Below, piece by piece: positions 41,226 through 50,772 of a stretch of 64,000 nucleotides of DNA. The DNA lies in the NCBI RefSeq assembly GCF_027923585.1, contig NZ_BRPL01000002.1, positions 1,240,001-1,304,000 on the forward strand, in the 5' to 3' direction. Both the position numbers and the translations under genes were made by a program. The notes under the pieces are model-generated. The model was not told where the DNA came from and searched no databases. It worked only from the letters and a program-made list of their open reading frames with translations. The stretch's first letter is position 1. Every line of letters begins with the position of its first letter. Source of the DNA: Philodulcilactobacillus myokonensis (lineage in GTDB: Bacteria; Bacillota; Bacilli; Lactobacillales; Lactobacillaceae).

Positions 41226-43142
41226 TTACTTACTCATACTTTCAACTGGATCAAGGCGAGCCCCTTTAGCAGCTGGAATTAATGCAGCCAGAATATTAAT
41301 GATAATGGCAACTGCTAATCCGAAGATGGCATTGCTCATTGAAATGTTAGCAATATTGTAATGGATCATCCCATTAAATGCTCCATTAATTCCTCCTTGA
41401 ACTAAGAATGCAATAATTTCAGCAAAGATGGCTGAGAATAAACCAAGGAAGAATGATTCTGAAATGAAGAGAAGTCGAACGTTATGTTTCGTAACACCCA
41501 ATGCCCTTAAAATTCCAATTTCTTTGGTTCGTTCTGAAACGCTAATGTACATAACCACAATAATCATGATGGCTGAAACAAGAAGTGAAATGGCGGCAAT
41601 GCTTGCTAGGATATCAACAGCAACATTAACATAGGTATTCAATGTTTTGGCCATAGTACCAATTCCTTGAGCAGCATATGTTTGTTTCTTACCAGTTTTC
41701 AATGAAGTGATGCGGTCCTGAACTGGAGAAACATTGCTGATGTCACCAGATGATTTAGCAACATAGTATGGTGATTGAGCCGTCAAATGATGGCTTTGGT
41801 ACATTTGGTTGGCCGTATTATAATTAGTTGAAATCGTGCCAGTTGTATTAAAGAACATATTTCCGGTACCCATCACACCACTAACTTTTAATGATTTAAG
41901 CATCGTAACAGGTTGATGTTGCTTATTCACACCCATCACTTTAACCTGGTATGTCTTGCCGACAATATCGTATGGATGCTTCTTATTTAGCTTAGAAGCA
42001 ACGTCTTTTGAAATGATAATTTCGTTATTACCAGGTTTATGACCAGCTTTAATATTACTATCCTTGAAGACCGAACTATAAGTCATTAAGTTTTCCTTCA
42101 AATTCTGTTTACCATTTTGAACGGTTCCATCAGTATCAACGACTTTTTCAACCTTTTCAACGCCCTTAACATTCTTCAAGCGTTTAAAATCATTGTCATT
42201 TAAACTGCCCTTATTCTTTTGGACTTGAATGGCGCTTGGATTAGCCTGGGAGAAGATTTCGTGGTTCATGTATCCTTTAACCCCATTTCCCAAGCCAAGC
42301 ATCAAAATGACTGAGAAAATTCCGATGGCACCACCGATGGTAATTAAAATGTTTCGGCCTAAATTATACTTCATTTGTTTCAAGGTCATTTTAATCGTAT
42401 TACCGAAACTCAATGGTTTGGATGCCACTAAACGACTGTTATTGGCTTTGTATGGTTCTTTGATCCGTTTATCACTATCGATTACACCATCTTGCATATG
42501 AACAATTCTAGTTCCATAATCAGCAACCTTTTGTGAATGGGTGACAGTAATAACTAACTTGCCTTCTTGGGCGATGCTATCCAACAACTTCAAAATTTCA
42601 TCAGTATTAGTGGCATCCAGTGCACCAGTCGGTTCATCAGCGATGATAACGGACGGATCAGATGCTAAGGCACGGGCAATCGCAACCCTTTGTTGTTGAC
42701 CACCTGATAATTGGTTTGGATACTTGTGAATATGTTCCTTTAACCCAACCCGGTCCAATAATTCCTTTGCGCGCTTCACCTGTTTACGGTGTGATAAATT
42801 GGTCATTTCTAATGAAACCATGACATTATCTAAAACGGTTAAATGACCGATTAAATGGAAGTTTTGGAAAACAAAGCCAATCGTCTGGCGTCGGTAATTA
42901 TCCAATTGCTTGGTAGTATCATGCTTCAATGATTTGCCATTTAAGTAAACATCCCCGGAATAATTACTATCCAATCCACCAATGATATTCATCAGCGTGG
43001 TTTTACCACCACCGGATTCACCAAGGATTGAAACAAATTCACCCTTATTAAAATCGAGATCAATACCCTTTAATACTTTAAAATCAGGCTCACCATTTAG
43101 ATGGTAAGATTTATGAATGTGCTTTAAAGATAAAAAAGCCAT
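41226..43142 (-). CDS. MacB-type ABC transporter, fused ATPase and FtsX permease
   Basis: Residues 1-225 are an ABC ATPase: Walker A GESGGGKTT, signature LSGGQQQRVAIARAL, Walker B VIIADEPTGALD and the switch His in VTHSQK. A membrane helix near 270 leads to a large extracellular MacB-core domain (to about 510). Three C-terminal helices follow with the FtsX motif SERTKEIGILRALGVTKHNV. MacB-like exporters in Gram-positives expel peptides, lipoproteins or antimicrobials by mechanotransmission. ATG start with AGGAGG. No two-component system or bacteriocin gene is adjacent, so the substrate is open. Confidence 0.92.
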   Translation of the reverse strand: MAFLSLKHIHKSYHLNGEPDFKVLKGIDLDFNKGEFVSILGESGGGKTTLMNIIGGLDSNYSGDVYLNGKSLKHDTTKQLDNYRRQTIGFVFQNFHLIGHLTVLDNVMVSLEMTNLSHRKQVKRAKELLDRVGLKEHIHKYPNQLSGGQQQRVAIARALASDPSVIIADEPTGALDATNTDEILKLLDSIAQEGKLVITVTHSQKVADYGTRIVHMQDGVIDSDKRIKEPYKANNSRLVASKPLSFGNTIKMTLKQMKYNLGRNILITIGGAIGIFSVILMLGLGNGVKGYMNHEIFSQANPSAIQVQKNKGSLNDNDFKRLKNVKGVEKVEKVVDTDGTVQNGKQNLKENLMTYSSVFKDSNIKAGHKPGNNEIIISKDVASKLNKKHPYDIVGKTYQVKVMGVNKQHQPVTMLKSLKVSGVMGTGNMFFNTTGTISTNYNTANQMYQSHHLTAQSPYYVAKSSGDISNVSPVQDRITSLKTGKKQTYAAQGIGTMAKTLNTYVNVAVDILASIAAISLLVSAIMIIVVMYISVSERTKEIGILRALGVTKHNVRLLFISESFFLGLFSAIFAEIIAFLVQGGINGAFNGMIHYNIANISMSNAIFGLAVAIIINILAALIPAAKGARLDPVESMSK

Positions 43143-43250
43143 ATTTTAATCTCCTCCTTTTATTATTTTTAAACAATATTATATTGTGTATAATATGTAA
43201 CTTAATACAATATAACATACTATTATAATTTTGCAACAAAAATTTTATTT

Positions 43251-44357
43251 TTACCTTAAAATTATCAAACCAATTATGCCGAGAATAATTAATCCAATCA
43301 CATTTATCAGCAGAAAAATTTTAGTAAATGCTTTTACATCCTGGCGTCTATAGTTCATCAACTGTTTCAAAGTAATCAGATTAGCTAGAGAAGCCACTAA
43401 TGTTCCCAATCCACCAATATTCACCCCTAAAAATAAAGCGGGAACATTATTAGTGAATTTTGCAAGTAGGATGGCAGAAGGAACGTTACTAATAACCTGG
43501 CTTAAACCCATGCCAGTCAAATATACTTTAAATGGTGATGTTACCAGCTGACTTATTTTTCGGATTAAAAATGTGTTTTGTGAAAGATTGCCGACAATTA
43601 AAAAGAAGAACACAAATGTGATTAATAAACCGTAATCTACTTTAGCGATTGATTTAATATCAATTAACCCTGCAATGATAATCGTAATCATTAATGTAAA
43701 TTCTAATGGAATGATACTAAAAATTCCAAGTAGGTTGATAATGACTAGTCCAAGTGCTAGCAAAATTGATTGTTGCCCAATTGATATTGTTGTGCCTAGT
43801 TTCATCGATTGCAATCGAATCGGTTTCACTAAGTAAGTCATCAAGAGGACCAAAATTAAACTAATGATGCTAATTGGCAAGGAAGTCGTTCCAAATGAAA
43901 GCAAGGACCAATGATAATTAGCAACCAGGTATAAATTCTGTGGATTTCCAAACGGAGTTGCCATACTGCCTAAATTAGCGGCAATTGTAATCAAAGTGAG
44001 TGGCAGTGGGATTGGCAATGGTTGTTGTTTGGTTAAACCCAAATAAAGTGGCACCAGTGTTAAAATTGCAACATCATTAGTTAAAAACATTGCACTAAAA
44101 AAGGCCATGAAAGTCATGAATTGCACCACTTGACGATTATTATCAGCGTGATTCAAAAGGATCTGACTAAAATAATCTAGTAGATGAAAATGAATCACCA
44201 CTTGAACCGATATCATCAGCATCAGAAGTGACATGATCGTATCAAAATTAATCGAACTAATTTTAGGATGGCCAAGGAAACAACTTATGATGAAGATTAA
44301 AATTGTAATTTTTAAGATTGAATCATGAAAAATCCGTTGAAATATTGACTTTAGAAT
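43251..44357 (-). CDS. ArsB/NhaD (SLC13-like) permease, probable ATT start
   Basis: An ion-transporter-superfamily protein with about ten membrane segments and the blocks FFSAMFLTNDVAILTLVPL and NLGSMATPFGNPQNLYL, as in anion or Na/H permeases of the ArsB/NhaD group. The first ATG (44234) would remove the first helix. Upstream the frame is open and codes for a fitting N-terminus (LKSIFQRIFHDSILKITILI, then FLGHPKISSINFDTI) to an ATT at 44355-44357, which has AAGGAA 9 bases before it; no ATG, GTG or TTG is available in between. I therefore extend to 44357 (368 residues), with the start uncertain. The substrate is unknown. Confidence 0.75.
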   Translation of the reverse strand: MLKSIFQRIFHDSILKITILIFIISCFLGHPKISSINFDTIMSLLMLMISVQVVIHFHLLDYFSQILLNHADNNRQVVQFMTFMAFFSAMFLTNDVAILTLVPLYLGLTKQQPLPIPLPLTLITIAANLGSMATPFGNPQNLYLVANYHWSLLSFGTTSLPISIISLILVLLMTYLVKPIRLQSMKLGTTISIGQQSILLALGLVIINLLGIFSIIPLEFTLMITIIIAGLIDIKSIAKVDYGLLITFVFFFLIVGNLSQNTFLIRKISQLVTSPFKVYLTGMGLSQVISNVPSAILLAKFTNNVPALFLGVNIGGLGTLVASLANLITLKQLMNYRRQDVKAFTKIFLLINVIGLIILGIIGLIILR

Positions 44358-44416
44358 TGCAAATCATTCCTTATGTTCTATGATTAAATTAAACGATTAA
44401 TAAAGGGGATTATATT

Positions 44417-44857
44417 ATGATTGCTTGGCATTGCAAAACATTTTCAGAATTAACAACACAAGAATTATATCAGATTATGTACTACCGAACCCAAACGTTT
44501 GTGGTGGCACAGAAACGTTCATATCAAGAAGTCGACGATGTTGACCCTGTTGCCCATCACCTTTGGGCAACTAAAGATGGCAAACTAGTCGCATATTTTA
44601 GAATTTTTAAGGATCACGATCATATTTCATTTGGCCGGGTACTAACCACTCCCGATGTCCGCGGTCAAGGATTAGGTGGCCAGTTATTAACCGTTGGATT
44701 GGGCGTGATTAACCAACTATATCCAGGCGTTAAAATGATTATTAACTCCCAGGATGATAAAGAAAAATTTTACGCTAAATACGGCTTTAAAGCAATCGGC
44801 AAGCCATTTGTTTTTCACCATACACCACATATTACGATGATAAAAGAACAAAAATAA
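44417..44857 (+). CDS. GNAT acetyltransferase, ElaA family
   Basis: The 146-residue protein fits ElaA: it begins IAWHCKTFSELTTQELYQIMYYRTQTFVVAQ, where ElaA proteins have the LR..VFVVEQ pattern, continues with a conserved YQEVDDVD, and has the acetyl-CoA loop VRGQGLGGQLL. It would acetylate a small amine of unknown identity. ATG with AAAGGGG. It is divergent from the permease gene and followed by a strong terminator. Confidence 0.9.
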   Translation: MIAWHCKTFSELTTQELYQIMYYRTQTFVVAQKRSYQEVDDVDPVAHHLWATKDGKLVAYFRIFKDHDHISFGRVLTTPDVRGQGLGGQLLTVGLGVINQLYPGVKMIINSQDDKEKFYAKYGFKAIGKPFVFHHTPHITMIKEQK

Positions 44858-44874
44858 ATTAACCAATTTAAATA

Positions 44875-44908
44875 AAAAGGCCTGTTCAAAATTTTTGAAC
44901 AGGCCTTT
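44875..44908. terminator. Bidirectional terminator
   Basis: AAAGGCCTGTTCAAAA pairs with TTTTGAACAGGCCTTT, a perfect long stem between convergent genes. Confidence 0.9.
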
Positions 44909-44923
44909 ACTAATGTTTACAAA

Positions 44924-45778
44924 TCAAAATTTCATTTTAATCCAACGGTGTTGAGATAAATTATATTGGTAGACGCGGTGAGCGTAATCACTGACCAATT
45001 GCCCATTTTGATAGCTTGGTTGGGTAATATCATACCAAATCGTACCATCTTTAAATTCGCCGTACTTACCAGTCACTTGTTTCTTAATCTGTGGATTCAA
45101 TAGTGCGTGTTTACTATTGGGACTGTAAACTGACATGATCTTATAGTTACCATTAGCATCCTTCTTTAGATATGGGTCTAAGTAAGCATTATATGGAACC
45201 CAAATATTAACACCGTTAATGCGGTTAACCGGATTAATCATGAAGTACAAATGACGGCCGCGCATTAGTTGAAATGATAAATCACCCTTTTTATTCTTAA
45301 GAGTCGTAATCATATATGAACGGTTCAATGCTTTGGCAATCCGCTTAGAGCTACCCTGCTGGATGGTGGCACTTTGCAGATCAGGATATAAGCTCAAATC
45401 AGAAAGTTCACTGATATTGGGCAAATATAAGTAAGCTGGCTTTGCAATCCGATAATGATTAACGTTTGATGCCGGTGCAAAATGTGCAATTTGACGGTTA
45501 ATCTTGGGTTGTGGCGTATAAATCCAGCCACGGTACTTTTTACTAGTAACGTATTCAATGTTCACAACTTTTTTGCCATTTTTAACGGTGGCATGTTTAG
45601 TAATTTTAAATTTAATATTCTTCACGGTCCGTTTATTTTTCAAACCATGGGAAGTTAATTTAGTATATAAATTCGTCCGGTCAAATTTAATTATCTGACT
45701 AGCTGCACTAGCATTACTGAAACTAAATGCTAATAAAAGTACTAAACTAACTAAAACGCTAGATAATATTTTCTTCAT
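44924..45778 (-). CDS. Secreted SH3/GW-like protein
   Basis: The ATG at 45778 gives a signal peptide with cleavage after SNASA (about residue 25). Residues 30-90 resemble an SH3/GW-type wall-binding unit (IEYVTSKKYRGWIYTPQP). The middle and C-terminal parts, with YKIMSVYSPNSKHALLNP and a beta-rich end (residues 105-284), match no family I can name. It lies 24 bases after the exoprotein gene at 45803, probably in the same transcript. Confidence 0.65.
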   Translation of the reverse strand: MKKILSSVLVSLVLLLAFSFSNASAASQIIKFDRTNLYTKLTSHGLKNKRTVKNIKFKITKHATVKNGKKVVNIEYVTSKKYRGWIYTPQPKINRQIAHFAPASNVNHYRIAKPAYLYLPNISELSDLSLYPDLQSATIQQGSSKRIAKALNRSYMITTLKNKKGDLSFQLMRGRHLYFMINPVNRINGVNIWVPYNAYLDPYLKKDANGNYKIMSVYSPNSKHALLNPQIKKQVTGKYGEFKDGTIWYDITQPSYQNGQLVSDYAHRVYQYNLSQHRWIKMKF

Positions 45779-45802
45779 TTCAAATTTCACCCCATTCTTA
45801 AA

Positions 45803-47368
45803 TTAATTTAGTGGATAATTATACTTCATCACTTCTGGACTCCAAAGAAGTAATTGATAACCGTTACCGGCTTGATCGAAACTCAATCCTTCAAATTCAC
45901 GATGGGTATCAAATAGCGTATAGTTAACATCATCTGGTGTTAGCGTTCCCTGATTTAATTTGTCCAATGGAACTGAAGTTAATAAATCATTCGATACAAT
46001 GTAAATTCGATTATTAGAAGCATCATAGCTGATATACTGATTAACTGGATTTCCACGATCAATCAATTGTTTTTCTGGTTGGAAGTAAACGGAATTATCA
46101 CTAAAGTTACCCTTAAAGATAATGTATTTATTACCATCTTCACCGTAAGAATAACTTCTGCCAACGTAGGCATTCCCTTGATTATCGAATGTTAATGTAT
46201 GAATCTTATAGTAGGCTCCATCGTGGGGCATCAAGAATGAATAACGTTTTTCGACATTCAAAGTATCAGGATTCATTTTAATCACATGATTATATGGATC
46301 AGTTGTTGGTTGGTCATCTTGAATCAGGTACAGTCCGTTATCAACTGGATTATAACTAAGCGATTGACCATGTCCAATATCCATTAATCCGGTTACCTTA
46401 ATCTTATTTACAATTGATTTATACATTTTTAATTTTGGTATAAATGCTTGTAATTTAGCATATTGTTTTTCTTCTAAATCAATTTTAGCTTGTTGCTGTG
46501 ATAAATCCTGTTGAACTTCCTTGGTCTTATTTTGATAATTATTTTGAAATTTTTGCCATGTTGAAATTTCATTATTAGCGTGTTTGATAATTTGTTTTGC
46601 AGTTGCTTGATTTGCCTTTAATTGTGACTTGGCAATTTTATTTTTCGGTTTACTACTCTGCAATTTTTTCAAATTATTATTAGTCCGGTTCAAGATTTTA
46701 TTCCAGTACTTTAAAGTGGTGTTACTTTGATCCTGTTTATCAGATAACTCATTTAAAGCTGAACTTAAATGATTAGCGGATTCTTTATCACCATTAATGA
46801 CACTTGAAAAATCACTGAGTGAAGTGTCAGGATTTTCAAAATACTTAGAACTTGCATACCCATGCTTATTTAATGGGCTATAAAAATGAAAAGCTTCTGC
46901 AATGCTATTAATCTGATCGGGAGTATCCAATCCCATTTGTTTAATATCGTTCATACTGATCTTAATAATGGCACCCTGATTACTATCAGTTCCCATTGAT
47001 TCTAGTAAATACAAATTATCCTTAGTTACAACGATACTTTGGTAGTTACCATGTTCCCTGCTATCAACATTAAATCCCTTTGGTAGGAAGAACATGGTTT
47101 GCATCCCATTACTCTGCTGACTACTGGGATCAGTTTGATAAACATCGGGTGTTTTAGAATTAAGACGGTGGTACTTTTTACCAGTCGGATAATTAATTTG
47201 TGGCGGCTGATTTTCTAAATCAGATAAATCACTACTATCATATGACATAAGCGCACTACTATTGGTCACATCATCCGCTTTTACCGGCATTCTTTCATTT
47301 ATTTCAGACAAGCCAGTAAAAGTAAATGCCATGAGAATGGTACACATAACTACTTCTAATCTTCTCAA
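45803..47368 (-). CDS. Secreted beta-propeller-like protein with coiled-coil insert
   Basis: A TTG start with GGGGG 10 bases upstream gives 521 residues and a signal peptide cleaved near VKADD (about residue 34). Its beta units carry the same ordered motifs as the protein at 39872-41080: GHGQSLSYNPVDNGLYLI, FDNQGNAYVGRS, SYDASNNRIYIVS, REFEGLSFDQAGNGYQ. It differs by an insert of about 120 residues (about 190-310), rich in Gln, Lys, Asn and Leu, that should form a coiled coil. It probably stays on the surface; function unknown. The next gene downstream is a secreted SH3-like protein. Confidence 0.65.
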   Translation of the reverse strand: MRRLEVVMCTILMAFTFTGLSEINERMPVKADDVTNSSALMSYDSSDLSDLENQPPQINYPTGKKYHRLNSKTPDVYQTDPSSQQSNGMQTMFFLPKGFNVDSREHGNYQSIVVTKDNLYLLESMGTDSNQGAIIKISMNDIKQMGLDTPDQINSIAEAFHFYSPLNKHGYASSKYFENPDTSLSDFSSVINGDKESANHLSSALNELSDKQDQSNTTLKYWNKILNRTNNNLKKLQSSKPKNKIAKSQLKANQATAKQIIKHANNEISTWQKFQNNYQNKTKEVQQDLSQQQAKIDLEEKQYAKLQAFIPKLKMYKSIVNKIKVTGLMDIGHGQSLSYNPVDNGLYLIQDDQPTTDPYNHVIKMNPDTLNVEKRYSFLMPHDGAYYKIHTLTFDNQGNAYVGRSYSYGEDGNKYIIFKGNFSDNSVYFQPEKQLIDRGNPVNQYISYDASNNRIYIVSNDLLTSVPLDKLNQGTLTPDDVNYTLFDTHREFEGLSFDQAGNGYQLLLWSPEVMKYNYPLN

Positions 47369-47520
47369 AAGACAAATCCCCCATTAATTACCATTAATTT
47401 ATATATACAAACACTATTTATTATAATACACTTATAACTATATTGTGATTGTTTCAGATTATTTTTCATCATGATAGAATGATAAATATAAAGAAAACAA
47501 AGCTATGTAAGGAAGTTAAA

Positions 47521-48921
47521 ATGCAAAAATCTAAAATTAAAGTTGGTCAAAAAATTCAAGTTGCAACTCAGGCCGGCGTCAATCATATGGGAATTAATGG
47601 TGAAGCAATTGCTTTTTACCAAAAGAAATTAGTCTTCGTAAAAGGTGCCCTACCTCAAGAACGAATTATCGCCACCATTACCGACGTCTATAACCACTAT
47701 CTTAGAGCTGATGTCAATAAAGTCATTCGGAAGAATCCTGAACGGGTCAAGCCAATCGATAGCTACGCTAACCATGTTGGTGGATTTGAACTAGAGAATA
47801 TGGCCTACCCGATGCAATTAAAATTTAAACGGGCAATGTTTAAACAAGCTTTAAGCAAGTACCGTCCACTAGGATATAAAGAATATGAAGTTAGAAAAAC
47901 GATTGGGATGGATCATCCCTATGGATACCGCAACAAAGCCCAATTCCAGATTAGAGCAGACCACGGTAAAGTAATGGCTGGATTATACCAGGTCAGATCC
48001 CACAAATTAATTGATTTAAAGACCTGCTCAGTTCAATATCCAAAGACAATTGAAGTCATGCGTAAAATTGTCGCCATCGTTCAAGATTTAAAGCTGCCAG
48101 TCTATGATGAAAAGCATAACTCAGGAATCCTCAAAACAGTAGTTGTCAGGGCCGCTTTAAATACTGATGACGTTCAAGTCGTCTTCATTACGAACACGGA
48201 TAAAATGGTTAAAAAACACCAATTGTTAGATGCAATTAAACAACAGATGCCGGAAGTTACTTCGGTCATGCAGAACGTAAATCCTGGCCGCACTTCCCTA
48301 ATTTGGGGTGAGACGACCACTAAATTATCAGGTCAGTCCTCAATCAATGAAAAAATTGGTGATACCACATTTAAATTATCGGCAAGAGCATTTTTACAGC
48401 TTAATTCCTATATGATGCCTAAACTATACGAACTAGCTGATAGAGCATTAGACCTTGATCATAATCGACACCTAGTCGATGCTTATTCTGGAGTTGGGAC
48501 AATCGGATTGCCACTGGCTAAACGGGTTGATGAAGTCCGCGGGATGGATACCATTAGTGATGCCGTCAACGATGCCAACGAAAATGCAAGCATCAACAAG
48601 ATTAAAAATGCCCACTATGAAGTTGGCAAAGCAGAAACATTGTTGCCACAATGGGTCAATGAAGGTTGGCAACCAGATGCATTGATTGTTGATCCGCCCA
48701 GAACCGGATTAGCTAATTCATTGATTGAAACCATTATGAAGGTTCAACCAACTAATTTCGTTTACGTTTCTTGTAATCCAGCAACCCTTGCAAGGGACCT
48801 TGTCGCACTGGTTCAAAAATATCGAATCCACTATATTCAGCCAATCGACATGATGCCACAAACTGCCCGTTGTGAAGCCGTTGTTAAATTTTCTTTAAGA
48901 AAAAGTAATAACCGCAAGTAA
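47521..48921 (+). CDS. rlmD: 23S rRNA (uracil-C5)-methyltransferase, RlmCD type
   Basis: This RumA/TrmA-family enzyme methylates uridines of 23S rRNA with SAM. An N-terminal TRAM domain (residues 1-60) precedes the methyltransferase domain with AYSGVGTIGLPLA, the catalytic-site motif IVDPPRTGL, and the nucleophile Cys in VSCNPATLARDL. The usual CxxxxxCGGC iron-sulfur motif reads YANHVGGFELENMAYPMQL, so three of the four cluster cysteines are missing; the fourth (LKTCSVQ) remains. The ATG at 47521 has GGAAG; the longer frame from 47449 has none. In lactic acid bacteria one such enzyme (RlmCD) can serve both target sites. Confidence 0.9.
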   Translation: MQKSKIKVGQKIQVATQAGVNHMGINGEAIAFYQKKLVFVKGALPQERIIATITDVYNHYLRADVNKVIRKNPERVKPIDSYANHVGGFELENMAYPMQLKFKRAMFKQALSKYRPLGYKEYEVRKTIGMDHPYGYRNKAQFQIRADHGKVMAGLYQVRSHKLIDLKTCSVQYPKTIEVMRKIVAIVQDLKLPVYDEKHNSGILKTVVVRAALNTDDVQVVFITNTDKMVKKHQLLDAIKQQMPEVTSVMQNVNPGRTSLIWGETTTKLSGQSSINEKIGDTTFKLSARAFLQLNSYMMPKLYELADRALDLDHNRHLVDAYSGVGTIGLPLAKRVDEVRGMDTISDAVNDANENASINKIKNAHYEVGKAETLLPQWVNEGWQPDALIVDPPRTGLANSLIETIMKVQPTNFVYVSCNPATLARDLVALVQKYRIHYIQPIDMMPQTARCEAVVKFSLRKSNNRK

Positions 48922-49012
48922 AGAATTAGCATTTTGAACCGTTGAATGTTATATTTGAGGAAGTTAAATATGAAATAAATGAATTGGATTTTAGAAAGAA
49001 AGTAGGGATATA

Positions 49013-49399
49013 ATGCAAAATCCATTTAAAAACGGACAAATTCCATTACCCCCAAACTATGCAACCATGCGCAATCCTAAAAATGGTGATATTCGAATTA
49101 GTAAAGTTGGATTTTCTTTCACTTCATTAATTTTTACCATTCTACCCGCTGCAATGCGTTCTGATTGGTATAACTTCTTATGCATGATTGGAACCGAAGC
49201 AATTGTTTCAATGGGTTTATCAGTGATTATGAAACAACCACTTAATAGTGTTTTCACATTTGCATACTATATTTCAGGGATTATCTGGGGCTTCATCTAT
49301 AATATGATGTACTTCAGACATCTTCAAAATATTGGATTTGTTCCGCTTGATAAACATTCAAAAAGTATTTTAATTAAAAATAAATATATTAAAGCATAA
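49013..49399 (+). CDS. Small integral membrane protein
   Basis: A 128-residue protein with three likely membrane helices (about 34-50, 56-75 and 80-105) and short charged ends. The N-terminal part (MQNPFKNGQIPLPPNYATMR) is cytoplasmic. No family is recognised. The start is ATG with GAAAG. It lies about 90 bases after the methyltransferase gene and ends at a strong terminator. Confidence 0.6.
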   Translation: MQNPFKNGQIPLPPNYATMRNPKNGDIRISKVGFSFTSLIFTILPAAMRSDWYNFLCMIGTEAIVSMGLSVIMKQPLNSVFTFAYYISGIIWGFIYNMMYFRHLQNIGFVPLDKHSKSILIKNKYIKA

Positions 49400-49402
49400 G
49401 CA

Positions 49403-49447
49403 AAAAAAAGATTCCTACTTAAATAAATTACGTAGGAATCTTTTTTT
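49403..49447. terminator. Bidirectional terminator
   Basis: AAAAAGATTCCTAC pairs with GTAGGAATCTTTTT between convergent genes. Confidence 0.85.
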
Positions 49448-49462
49448 ATTTTTAATTTAAAA

Positions 49463-49708
49463 TTAGCGTGCGATATCAACTTTGATGTCAGCGTCAGTAT
49501 CTTTTGGACGAACAGTTTCGTCATATGAGAAATCAGCGTCTTTAAAGTAGTTCTTAATTTCTTGGTTAACTTCATCTAAATCACGACGATCGTTATTTTG
49601 ACGTTTGATTAATAAAGTATATTCTTTACTATCATCATCAGCATTTTCAAAATCATATGTGATATCAACAGTATTTAAAATTTCTTGAATCATTTGACGT
49701 TCAGTCAT
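49463..49708 (-). CDS. Small acidic hypothetical protein
   Basis: The 81-residue protein is rich in Asp and Glu and looks alpha/beta: a helix (MTERQMIQEILNTVDI), a strand (EYTLLIKRQ), a helix (DLDEVNQEIKNYF) and a last strand (ADIKVDIAR). There is no signal peptide. The ATG has ACGGGG upstream. It stands alone. I do not recognise the family. Confidence 0.6.
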   Translation of the reverse strand: MTERQMIQEILNTVDITYDFENADDDSKEYTLLIKRQNNDRRDLDEVNQEIKNYFKDADFSYDETVRPKDTDADIKVDIAR

Positions 49709-49804
49709 TTTCTTACCCCGTTTCCTTAAATATTCTTTATAAGATTAATTTTTATACATTATATAGGATAATGCTAAATCAAATATTTGTAAATTCTAAA
49801 TTGC

Positions 49805-50653
49805 TTAAATAATATCTAAAGGTTGACTTGAAGTCGGTTCAGGGAAAACTTTGTTAATTTGATTCAAGTCATCTTGAGTTAAATCAATGTCCCCTGCATC
49901 CAAATTAGATTGCATGTGTTTTTGACTTGAAGTCTTTGGAATTGCAATGGTATTGCCATCCCGAATGCACCATGCCAACATAATTTGGAAAACAGTTGCA
50001 TCGTGCTTTTTAGCAACTGCCTTTAAAATTGAATTGTTAATTAGGTCATGGTGACGTGAATCGGCTTCATCAATCGGTGCATAGGCAATTAACGGAATTC
50101 GGTGTTTTCTTTGCCATGGAATCAAATCATAATCAATTCCACGGCTCCCTAAATTATATAAATCTTCATTAGCAAAGACATTTTTACCATTCGGAACTTT
50201 CATTAAATCTTCCATATCAGATAAATCAAAGTTAGAAACACCCCAGTGCCTAATTTTACCGGCTTGTTTAGCGGCTTCTAAATTAGCAACCGTATCAGAT
50301 AATGGCTGCATCCCGCGCCAATGATATAAATAAAGGTCTAAATAATCGGTTCCTAAATTTTTTAAGCTCCGGTCTAAAGCTTGATTCATTTGACGTTTAC
50401 TTTCATGACTTGGGACAAATTTTGAAATCAAGAAAAGTTTATCCCTTGAGAAATTCTTGATGGCACGGCCAATTAATTGCTCAGAGTCACCATCACCATA
50501 CATTTCAGCAGTATCAATCACGTTGGTACCGTGATTCAAACCATATTGAATGGTTTTGCTTTCTTGATCAAGAGTATTTGGATTGCTACCCATTAACCAG
50601 GTTCCAATTCCGATTGCAGGTAACTTTAATCCGTGAAAATTAATTGTTTTCAT
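49805..50653 (-). CDS. Aldo/keto reductase
   Basis: An NADPH-dependent oxidoreductase with a TIM-barrel fold. The catalytic tetrad is visible: the Asp and Tyr in IDTAEMYGDGDSE, the Lys in LISKFVPS and the His in LYHWRG. The cofactor-binding IPKTSSQKH near residue 235 completes the family pattern. The 282 residues are of usual length. Substrates cannot be told from sequence. It is divergent from the tyrosine phosphatase genes. Confidence 0.93.
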   Translation of the reverse strand: MKTINFHGLKLPAIGIGTWLMGSNPNTLDQESKTIQYGLNHGTNVIDTAEMYGDGDSEQLIGRAIKNFSRDKLFLISKFVPSHESKRQMNQALDRSLKNLGTDYLDLYLYHWRGMQPLSDTVANLEAAKQAGKIRHWGVSNFDLSDMEDLMKVPNGKNVFANEDLYNLGSRGIDYDLIPWQRKHRIPLIAYAPIDEADSRHHDLINNSILKAVAKKHDATVFQIMLAWCIRDGNTIAIPKTSSQKHMQSNLDAGDIDLTQDDLNQINKVFPEPTSSQPLDII

Positions 50654-50772
50654 TAGTTATTTCATCCCTTTTTATTATATCTTATAACTAAATTTAATAA
50701 TTTTAAAACATAATTAATACAAACTTGATTGATTATCATTTACAATAGTAATAATAGGAGGATATAGGTCAA

